DNA from: Thiocapsa sp.
GTDB lineage: Bacteria; Pseudomonadota; Gammaproteobacteria; Chromatiales; Chromatiaceae
Reading direction: 5' to 3'
DNA length: 64,000 nt
Assembly (NCBI RefSeq): GCF_018399035.1
Contig: NZ_CP073760.1
Coordinates: forward strand, 1,178,001-1,242,000
A program made the position numbers and the translations under genes. Under the pieces are notes generated by a model, which was not told the DNA's origin, did no database searches, and saw nothing but the letters and a program-made list of their open reading frames with translations. This document shows, piece by piece, positions 57,619 through 64,000 of this stretch (its first letter is position 1; each line of letters starts with the position of its first letter).

Positions 57619-58359
57619 TTAAGCCGGCGACTTCTGATCCCGCACGAACAGCGCCTTGTGCGGCCCGCGCCCGACCTGTCGCTCTTCGATGTCGAAGAGC
57701 TGGATCGCCTTGAGCAGTCCGCTGAGCTTGGCATAACCGTAGTTGCGCGAGTCGAACTCGGGGCTGCGCTTGGCGATCGCCGAGCCGACGGCGCCGAGCT
57801 CGGCCCAACCGGTGTCGTCCGCGGCCCCGTCCAGTGCGGCACGCAGCAGGTTGACCAATTTGGCGTCGCGCTGCAGATCCTTGCCGCTCTTGCGCGTCGT
57901 CGAGTCGCCGCCCGCACCCTCGCGCAGCACCTCGGTGAAGACGAACTTGTCGCAGGCCGCGACGAAGGGCTCCGGGGTTTTCTGCTCGCCGAAACCGTAC
58001 ACCGTCATGCCGGACTCGCGCAGACGCGACGCCAGGCGAGTGAAGTCGCTGTCGCTCGAGACGATGCAGAAGCCGTCGAAGTTGCGCGAGTACAGCAGAT
58101 CCATGGCATCGATCATCATGGCCCCGTCGGTCGCGTTCTTGCCCTTGGTGTAGCGAAACTGCTGCATGGGCTGGATCGAGTGCCGCAGCAGGGTGTCCTT
58201 CCAGGACCCCAGATTGGGCAGGGTCCAATCCCCGTAGATGCGCTTCACGTGGGCCGTGCCGTATTTGGCGACCTCGGCGAGTAGCCCCTCGACGATGCTC
58301 GCTTGGGCGTTGTCGGCATCGATGAGCACGGCGAGCTTGAGGTTGGCGATGTCGGACAT
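57619..58359 (-). CDS. NYN-domain RNase-like protein
   Basis: This 246-residue protein of the NYN/PIN superfamily has acidic active-site positions in AVLIDADNAQ, GAMMIDAMDLLYS and VSSDSDFTRLASRLRE. The C-terminal part has a small OST-HTH/winged-helix-like region (RNYGYAKLSGLLKAIQLF). Family members cut RNA; the substrate is unknown. The ATG at 58359 starts the conserved strand. Confidence 0.85.
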   Translation of the reverse strand: MSDIANLKLAVLIDADNAQASIVEGLLAEVAKYGTAHVKRIYGDWTLPNLGSWKDTLLRHSIQPMQQFRYTKGKNATDGAMMIDAMDLLYSRNFDGFCIVSSDSDFTRLASRLRESGMTVYGFGEQKTPEPFVAACDKFVFTEVLREGAGGDSTTRKSGKDLQRDAKLVNLLRAALDGAADDTGWAELGAVGSAIAKRSPEFDSRNYGYAKLSGLLKAIQLFDIEERQVGRGPHKALFVRDQKSPA

Positions 58360-58478
58360 CCGTGGTCTTCCTGTCAATCGGTCTTTGAATTCAGCGGCTT
58401 CCGATCACGTCGGATCATGAGTACGGGACGCTGCGCCTGATCGCATCGCCGGCTCGTATCACCGGCGTTCGTTACCCG

Positions 58479-59021
58479 TTACCAGATGAGGTCGTCCGGA
58501 ACCTGATAGTCGGCGTATGGATCATCCGCGTCCTTCTCCTCGGCGGCCTTGTTGTGGACCAAGACCAGGCTCGCATCGCGCGCCGCCACCCGCACGGCGA
58601 TCTCCGCGGGCACGACCTCGTAGAAGGCATCCTGTCGGACGACGGCCAGGCTTCCCGCGACCAGCTTCGCGTGCTGCTCCTTGTTGACATAGATGCGCTT
58701 GAGCGTCGTGCCGTCGGTGAAATTGAACGCCAGATCGCCGCGATCGCGCACCACCCGATGGGTATGCACGAGCTGGCGAATCTCGTTCTCCGCGGCACGC
58801 AAGGTCGCCTCTTCCTGACGTCGCAGATTGAGCTCGCGGTCGCGCTCGAGCTTCTCGCGCCGGGCACGCTCGGCGGCCAGCCGGGCCTCGTTGTCGACGG
58901 CCGTACTGCGCGGACCGGCGTGCTGCTTGGTCTTCTTGTGCTTGCTGGTACGTGCCTGCTTGAGCTTCTGCTCGTCGACCAAGCCGGTCTTGAGCAATTG
59001 GTCCTGCAACGAGTTGCCCAC
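58479..59021 (-). CDS. DUF2058-family nucleoprotein/polynucleotide-associated protein
   Basis: This 180-residue protein matches DUF2058 (YaiL): SLQDQLLKTGLVDEQKLKQ at the start, an Arg/Glu/Lys coiled middle, RIYVNKEQHAKLVAGSLAVV, and a short acidic tail ending in DYQVPDDLIW. Its function is unknown; it is widespread in gammaproteobacteria. Confidence 0.9.
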   Translation of the reverse strand: MGNSLQDQLLKTGLVDEQKLKQARTSKHKKTKQHAGPRSTAVDNEARLAAERARREKLERDRELNLRRQEEATLRAAENEIRQLVHTHRVVRDRGDLAFNFTDGTTLKRIYVNKEQHAKLVAGSLAVVRQDAFYEVVPAEIAVRVAARDASLVLVHNKAAEEKDADDPYADYQVPDDLIW

Positions 59022-59292
59022 GGTGTGGATCTCCGAAAAAGATGTCGCCGATCGCCGAGCAGACCCAAGTCCGCGAACCCTCGGCGGATATCCGAATGCC
59101 CGAGTCGGGCGACAGGATCCGACAGGCGCGCCCGCGACGCAAGCATGCGAGTCGTTTCTGCGAGTGGTTTCCCCTGGCCGAGAGCGGGGGTTAGAATCGC
59201 GCGCGCCGCCGTTCCGCGATCGGCCTCGCCGCTGTATGCTCGCGGACCGCGTATTGCGTTACCCTACTCTTTCGATCCTCGGAGTCCCGCTC

Positions 59293-59808
59293 ATGTCCCG
59301 TATTGCTCTCGTTCTCTTGCTTGCGCTCTTCATCATCGTGCCGACCCACGCCTTGGCCGCCGACGTGCTGGGTTATGTCGACATGCAAAAGGTTCTCGAG
59401 GACAGCAAGCTGGGCAAACGTCTTCAAGACCAGCTGCGTGAGGAGTTCGAGCCGCGTGGCGAAGAGATGGCTGCCGAGGAGCAGGAGATCCGTAAGCTCC
59501 AGCAATCGCTCGAGCGCGATTCACCACTGATGAGCACCGACCAAGTCAGCAAGCAGGAGGCCGACGTTCAGAAGCGCATCGAAGCCTTCCAGGAGAAGGC
59601 AAACGGCCTCCAACAGGAGATCATGAAGGTCCAGCAGACCAAGAGCCGCGAGATTATCGGCCCGGCGCGCGACTCCATCACCGCCGTCGCCAAGAAGAAC
59701 AAGGTCGGCATGGTCGTCGAGCCCGGGATGTCCGGACTCCTCTATCTCGACGAAAAGCTTGATCTGACCGCCGCAGTCATCAAACACCTGGACGCGAACA
59801 CCAAGTAA
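59293..59808 (+). CDS. OmpH/Skp-family periplasmic chaperone
   Basis: This 171-residue protein has a signal peptide (MSRIALVLLLALFIIVPTHALA), then the Skp fold start DVLGYVDMQKVLEDSKLGKR. Long coiled-coil arms (KLQQSLERDSP to VQKRIEAFQEKANGLQQEI) and a final strand (GLLYLDEKLDLT) follow. It holds unfolded outer-membrane proteins in transit. It is usually beside bamA, but here it stands alone. Confidence 0.9.
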   Translation: MSRIALVLLLALFIIVPTHALAADVLGYVDMQKVLEDSKLGKRLQDQLREEFEPRGEEMAAEEQEIRKLQQSLERDSPLMSTDQVSKQEADVQKRIEAFQEKANGLQQEIMKVQQTKSREIIGPARDSITAVAKKNKVGMVVEPGMSGLLYLDEKLDLTAAVIKHLDANTK

Positions 59809-59993
59809 GGCAGCCCAGCAGACCGTTCGGCGTGAACGGGCTATGTCCGACCCATAACGCTGCGGTATCATTTTGGGGCATCGAGCCGGGATCGCCGCTG
59901 CGCCTGCACCCGGCGAGCCAAACCCGCCCCGACCACACGACCGCCGGCGCGACCACTGCGCGGGTTACTGCACCTTTTTGAGGAACGGATACA

Positions 59994-60230
59994 ATGCTTG
60001 GCGAATCACACGACCTCCTTCACGAGTTCCCCGATCTCGAAGCGAAGATCTCGGCACTGCGCTCGAGCAACGCCGAGTTCGCGCAACTGATGGACGACTA
60101 CGACACACTCGACGCCCGGGTGCGCGACCTCGAAGAGCTGGGGACGCCCGTCGCCGACGAGACCATCGAGGAGCTCAAGAAGGAACGCTTGGTTCTGAAG
60201 GATACGCTCTACGCCATTCTGCGTTCCTGA
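59994..60230 (+). CDS. YdcH-like DUF465 small protein
   Basis: A 78-residue, all-helical protein with the DUF465 pattern HDLLHEFPDLEAKISALRSS and a C-terminal LKKERLVLKDTLYAILRS. It is a small coiled-coil family of unknown role in gammaproteobacteria. It follows the OmpH gene at about 185 bases. Confidence 0.88.
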   Translation: MLGESHDLLHEFPDLEAKISALRSSNAEFAQLMDDYDTLDARVRDLEELGTPVADETIEELKKERLVLKDTLYAILRS

Positions 60231-60399
60231 AGGCGCATTCGGGTTGCCGCCAACGGCCCCGCGTCGGGCTTGTCGAGCGCGGGCAACCCGACCCGAGGCC
60301 CCGCGCACGAACAAAGGCCGTCTCGCCCTCTCGCAGAGATCCCGCACAGGTCGTGAAACCACACAGGGCCGTATCCCGTCCTTGTGAGCGGTTCAAAAG

Positions 60400-60476
60400 G
60401 CCGTTGTCGTGATTAATGTCGTTGTCGTTGTCGTTGTCGTAATCGATTACGACAACGACAACGACAACGGATTTGG
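60400..60476. repeat. GTTGTC/GACAAC hairpin repeat (copy d, perfect palindrome)
   Basis: Positions 60420-60469 are a perfect 50-base palindrome: three GTTGTC units, tcgtaatcgattacga at the centre and three GACAAC units. It lies between the YdcH-like and metallo-hydrolase genes. Confidence 0.92.
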
Positions 60477-60577
60477 TGTTCAAACACCATACTTACCCCC
60501 CATCGCGTCCTGGACAACCCGGACACCAGATGAAACCATGCGCGGATATCTCGTCCCGACCGCGTGAGCAAGACCCC

Positions 60578-61210
60578 GTGCAATTTCGAATCATCCCCGT
60601 CACCCCCTTTCAGCAGAACACCACCTTACTCTGGTGCGAGCACACCCTTGCCGCCGTCATCGTCGATCCGGGCGGCGAGGCCGAGCGCATCCTCGAGCAG
60701 GTCGCAGCGCTGGATCTGAAACCCGAATACCTTCTGCTCACCCACGGCCACCTCGACCACGTCGGCGCCAGCGCCGAGATCGCGCGCCGACTCGGCATCC
60801 CGATCTGGGGCCCGCACCCCGACGACGCCTTCTGGCTCAATGCCCTGGTCGAGCAGTGCGAGATGTTCGGGTTTCCGCCCGTGACCGCATTCGAGCCCGA
60901 TCGCTGGCTGCAGCCGGGCGAGCGCATCGCCGTCGGCGAGGAGACCCTCGAGGTCCTGCATTGCCCCGGTCACACGCCGGGCCATCTCGTCTTCTTCGAC
61001 GCACGCGGCAAGCTCGCACAGGTCGGCGACGTTCTCTTCAAGGGCTCGATCGGACGCACGGACTTTCCGCGCGGAAACCATCGCCAGCTCCTCGACTCCA
61101 TCCGGGAGCGCCTGTTTCCGCTCGGAGACGACGTACGCTTTATCCCCGGGCACGGCCCGATGTCGACCCTGGGCGAGGAGCGACGCACCAACCCTTTCGT
61201 TCGCGAATAA
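60578..61210 (+). CDS. Metallo-beta-lactamase-fold hydrolase (glyoxalase II-like)
   Basis: This 210-residue protein has the zinc motif THGHLDHVG, a distal His in HCPGHTPGHL, an Asp-Gly region QVGDVLFKGSIGRTDF and a final GHGPMST. The glyoxalase-II-like group includes YcbL-type thioesterases. The GTG at 60578 is preferred because conserved sequence (FRIIPVTPFQQN) begins there; the in-frame ATG at 60530 is an alternative. Confidence 0.9.
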   Translation: MQFRIIPVTPFQQNTTLLWCEHTLAAVIVDPGGEAERILEQVAALDLKPEYLLLTHGHLDHVGASAEIARRLGIPIWGPHPDDAFWLNALVEQCEMFGFPPVTAFEPDRWLQPGERIAVGEETLEVLHCPGHTPGHLVFFDARGKLAQVGDVLFKGSIGRTDFPRGNHRQLLDSIRERLFPLGDDVRFIPGHGPMSTLGEERRTNPFVRE

Positions 61211-61265
61211 GCGTTCAGCGAGCACCATCCGCCACCGGGCAACCGCCCGCGGAAGGAACGGCATC

Positions 61266-62117
61266 ATGCGAAAATCAGGCATCCCGACGCCGACACCGGG
61301 CCGACAGAGCAGTCCGCCGCGCAGCCGTCGGATGCGCAACGCGGAGGCCGAGCCGCCGGATGCCCCGCCGCAGAACGCGCTCAAACGCACCAAGAAGGCC
61401 CACTTTCTCGAACCCTACCGACTCTCCGAATCCGGACGCGCCGCCCTAATCGCGTGCCTGACCGACCAGACCGTCGGCGATCCGGAAAGCCGCGAGCTGT
61501 TCGCCGCCGCCGTCGAGTACGGTATCGCGAGCTGTCGCGCATCTACGAAGGACACCCGCATCCCAGCGAAAGTCGGTGAGGCCGCTGCCGTACCGGCTCT
61601 CAAGCCGCCGGAACCTCCAGCCACGGAGTCGACACCGAATCCAAGCGAACCGCTCTCGGCACTCGCGGAGACGGCGCGTCTGCTCGTCCGGGGGCTCGGA
61701 GCACTCGACGAGCCGTCGCGCGAGGCGATCACCGGTCGTCTGCGCAGCTCCGACCCCTTCGACCGTGTCCACGACCAAACCTATCTGGACGCGGTCTGTC
61801 GCGAGGTCGAGCGCATCGCCGGGGCCGCGTCAACCCTTCTCGACACGCCGCCCGCCTTGCAGCCTGTCTCACCTTCGGCCGCCACGACCGCAGCGGCGGC
61901 GCCCCCGCATCCGGACGACCCGCTCGGCGAAACGGCCCGTCGCCTCGTTCGGCGCATCGCCGACGCCTACGAGGCTTGTTTCGAGACCAAGGCCGAGACC
62001 GGCGCGGGATACCCCTTCATCACCGTCCTTCGCCTCATCGCCGAGGACGCCGGGATCGCACTGCCTGCGGAGGACGCCCGACTTCACGCAGTCCTGCCGG
62101 AGCACTGTCGGATCTAA
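61266..62117 (+). CDS. Hypothetical protein, unknown family
   Basis: This 283-residue protein is soluble and Ala/Pro-rich with two similar helical segments (LAETARLLVRGLGALDEPSR and LGETARRLVRRIADAYEACF), perhaps an internal duplication. A polar N-terminus precedes them. No catalytic motif is seen. The TAA stop lies at the start of the dispersed repeat. It is likely co-transcribed with the metallo-hydrolase gene 55 bases upstream. Confidence 0.7.
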   Translation: MRKSGIPTPTPGRQSSPPRSRRMRNAEAEPPDAPPQNALKRTKKAHFLEPYRLSESGRAALIACLTDQTVGDPESRELFAAAVEYGIASCRASTKDTRIPAKVGEAAAVPALKPPEPPATESTPNPSEPLSALAETARLLVRGLGALDEPSREAITGRLRSSDPFDRVHDQTYLDAVCREVERIAGAASTLLDTPPALQPVSPSAATTAAAAPPHPDDPLGETARRLVRRIADAYEACFETKAETGAGYPFITVLRLIAEDAGIALPAEDARLHAVLPEHCRI

Positions 62118-62306
62118 ACCGCGCCCGGTGCGGTATGCGTCATGTGTTGGAGTGGATCGGCCGCGCCAGCTCCGACGACTGTCGGAGCTGGCGCGGTTTA
62201 GAGTATTCAAAAATATTAAATTTTAAACCGCGTCTCCAAAAAGGTCGGAAAAATCCTTGAGCCCGACACAACATGAAAATAACGCATGTCGCTCTGGACG
62301 CGGTTT
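62115..62306. repeat. AAACCGCG-family repeat, full-length but diverged copy
   Basis: The ends and the AT-rich linker (agtattcaaaaatattaaat) are conserved, while module interiors differ strongly from the copy at 11254. It begins inside the stop of the preceding gene and touches the hairpin repeat that follows. The whole gap 62118-62515 is taken up by these two repeats and the next gene's leader. Confidence 0.85.
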
Positions 62307-62452
62307 AGTGGAGTAGTGCAGAGATTCCGAAACCGTCCGAGATCATTGTCGTTGTCCTTGTCGTTGTCGTCATCGACCATCGATACGACAACGACAACGA
62401 CAAGGAACGGTCTCGACACATCGTCCGTGCTGCACGAGGTATAGAGTCGTCG
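62306..62452. repeat. GTTGTC/GACAAC hairpin repeat (copy e)
   Basis: It has the conserved left flank agtggagtagtgcagagatt and the arms attgtcgttgtccttgtcg and cgacaacgacaacgacaag, ending with gtgctgcacgagg. It shares its left edge with the end of the previous repeat. Confidence 0.88.
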
Positions 62453-62515
62453 GACCGTTTGCTCGCGTTTCTGAGTACAATGGCCGGTCCGTGGGCAACG
62501 GTTGGCGAGTCACAC

Positions 62516-64000
62516 ATGCTATTCGAGCGCTTTCTCAAGAAAAAACGACAAGATACGCACAAGGAAGAGGACCAGGAGGTTCTGGCCGAACGCGCCCGCA
62601 CTCATGAAGACCCGGCGGTGCGGCGCGAGGCCACGCGGCGGCTCGTCGCGCTGTCCCATCTTCGCCTGATCCTCACCGACGACGCGGACGCCGGCGTGCG
62701 CGAGATCGCCGCCGCCCGCTATCGCCATCTCCTCTGCGGAACCCAGCCGGCAGAGCTCACCCCCGACGGTGTGAGCGTGGATGCGCGGGTCGCAGAGCTA
62801 TCGCACATCGAGGACGCACGCATCCTCGAGCAAGTCGCCCTCCAAGGGCAGGACCCCGAGGTCCGTCGCGCCGCCATCGAGCGGCTTCGGTCTCCCGAGG
62901 TGCTCGCGCTCTGTGCGGTTCAGGATCCCCTCGCCGCCAACCGTGGCGCGGCCATGGAGCGTATCGAGACCAAAGACGCACTCGAGCAGGTCGTGCGCCA
63001 GATCGGCAAGCGCGACAAGAACGTCTACCGCAGCGCACGCGAGAAGCTCCGCCTGATCTCCGAGCGCGAAGAGCGGCCGCTGCGCGTGCGCGTACTCTGC
63101 GAAGAGCTCTGCCAGAAGGCCGAGCGTCTCGGTCGGCTCGAGCAATGGAATCAGGATCGCGCCATCCTCGATCTACTCGACCGCCAATGGGCCGAGATCC
63201 GGGAGGAGGTCGAGCCGGACGGGCGCACGCGCTACGAAAGCGCACGGGAGCACTTCATCCTGGCCTACGGCGGTCACGCGCGCGCGACCGCCGCCAGGGT
63301 CGCCGCCGAAGAGGCGCACGAGTCTCTGCACACCGAACGCCTCGCCCTCCTCGACACCCTGGCCGAGGCACCGACGCTGACCAGCGAGCAAGCGATTCGC
63401 GCCCTGTGCGAACGGGTCTCGACCGCCTGGGACCCCCTAGACGCCCTCCCGCCGCAGCGCCAGAGGCCCCTCGATCAGCGCTACCGCACGCTCATGGACG
63501 CGGCCGACGCCGCGTGCACGGCACTCGACGATCAGCGCAAGCGCCTGTCGCAACTGCATAAGTCGAGCAATCGGGCACAGAAGCTACTCGACGAGCCCAA
63601 GCCGATCGATCTGCGCGCGACCAAGACCTTCATCGAGCAGGCCCGCGCACTCACCGCCGACCTCCCCGCAACCGCCGAGACCGAAGTCTTCCTCGGACTC
63701 GTCGATCGCGTCGAATCGCGCACCAAAACCCAGCGCAAAAACGCCGAGCACCGTCTCAAGCAGCTCCCCGAAAAACTCGCCGAGCTGGAGAAGCACCTCG
63801 AGGACGGCGAGCTGAAGAAGGCCGACCCGCTCTTCCAAAGCCTGCGCGCCGGCCTGGATCTGGTCGAGGCCAGCGCCCTGCCCAAGGGCGCTGCCGAGGA
63901 GATCGCGGCACGCCTGCATCTGCTCGCACCGCGCCTGCGCGACCTTCAACACTGGCGTCGCTGGGGTGCCGATCAGCATCGCGACGGCCTCTGCGAGGAG
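62516..64000 (+). CDS. DUF349-domain protein (runs off the window)
   Basis: At least 495 codons from the ATG at 62516 remain open to the window edge. The N-terminus is HEAT-like with charged helices (EEDQEVLAERARTHEDPAVR). DUF349-type segments with repeated W/R/E-rich helices follow (REERPLRVRVLCEELCQKAE and LLDRQWAEIREEVEPDGRTR), then long coiled coils. The role of DUF349 proteins is poorly known. Confidence 0.82.
   Translation, partial: MLFERFLKKKRQDTHKEEDQEVLAERARTHEDPAVRREATRRLVALSHLRLILTDDADAGVREIAAARYRHLLCGTQPAELTPDGVSVDARVAELSHIEDARILEQVALQGQDPEVRRAAIERLRSPEVLALCAVQDPLAANRGAAMERIETKDALEQVVRQIGKRDKNVYRSAREKLRLISEREERPLRVRVLCEELCQKAERLGRLEQWNQDRAILDLLDRQWAEIREEVEPDGRTRYESAREHFILAYGGHARATAARVAAEEAHESLHTERLALLDTLAEAPTLTSEQAIRALCERVSTAWDPLDALPPQRQRPLDQRYRTLMDAADAACTALDDQRKRLSQLHKSSNRAQKLLDEPKPIDLRATKTFIEQARALTADLPATAETEVFLGLVDRVESRTKTQRKNAEHRLKQLPEKLAELEKHLEDGELKKADPLFQSLRAGLDLVEASALPKGAAEEIAARLHLLAPRLRDLQHWRRWGADQHRDGLCEE

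Noticed and set aside
60420..60469. rho-independent terminator
   Set aside because: The palindrome has no T-run and belongs to a dispersed repeat family with the same arms in four other places.

Overview
The window reads as chromosomal DNA of a GC-rich gammaproteobacterium, most likely a purple sulfur bacterium of the Chromatiaceae (inference). Support: the rimP-nusA-infB-rbfA-truB-rpsO-pnp order, a HiPIP-type iron-sulfur protein, many c-type cytochromes, and dense families of small dispersed repeats. No rRNA, tRNA or CRISPR array was recognised.

Region 1 (about 0.3-22.6 kb) is an accessory redox island bracketed by molybdenum-cofactor genes (a MoaB/CinA-type protein at 346-1119, moaA at 21663-22649). 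Leftward are a sigma-54 response regulator and a histidine kinase with a periplasmic c-type haem motif (CRECH). Rightward are two copies of a pair made of a Tat-exported DmsA-like molybdoenzyme and a secreted pentahaem cytochrome, one DmsB-like four-cluster protein, a TorD-like chaperone, a polyferredoxin with a C-terminal zinc ribbon, a HiPIP remnant, a dihaem cytochrome and a DUF302 protein. Interleaved are three secreted methionine-rich proteins; two consist mostly of strict Gly-Met-Ser/Gly triplets. All three, and the C-terminus of the dihaem cytochrome, carry the same short hairpin-like motif (G-x-[Y/F]-x-[V/I]-x-P-x-G...P). Sigma-54 promoter matches and TGAC-N5-GTCA palindromes fit control by the neighbouring haem-sensing two-component system. 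I know of no described system with this composition; the substrate is unknown.

Region 2 (22.7-43.9 kb) is mostly housekeeping: the leftward nusA-infB-pnp operon, SprT-like protein, MTA/MTI phosphorylase, hemerythrin, hpt-nagZ, a lipoprotein, a PDZ protein, ftsH, maf and an MltD-like lytic transglycosylase.

Region 3 (43.9-48.1 kb) is a nest of mobile DNA: a decayed ISAzo13-like element and an AAA ATPase gene flanked by two direct copies of a short element with IS-like ends, the block being inserted inside a copy of a second repeat family.

Region 4 (48.1-64.0 kb) holds a Pat-type protein acetyltransferase divergent from a histone-deacetylase-like gene, dienelactone hydrolase, photolyase, SulP transporter, TatD, NYN nuclease, DUF2058, OmpH/Skp, YdcH-like, metallo-beta-lactamase-fold and DUF349 proteins.

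Two dispersed repeat families run through the window. One has ends AAACCGCG/CGCGGTTT and supplies or overlaps the stop codons of four genes. The other carries (GTTGTC)n/(GACAAC)n hairpins, one of them a perfect 50-bp palindrome.
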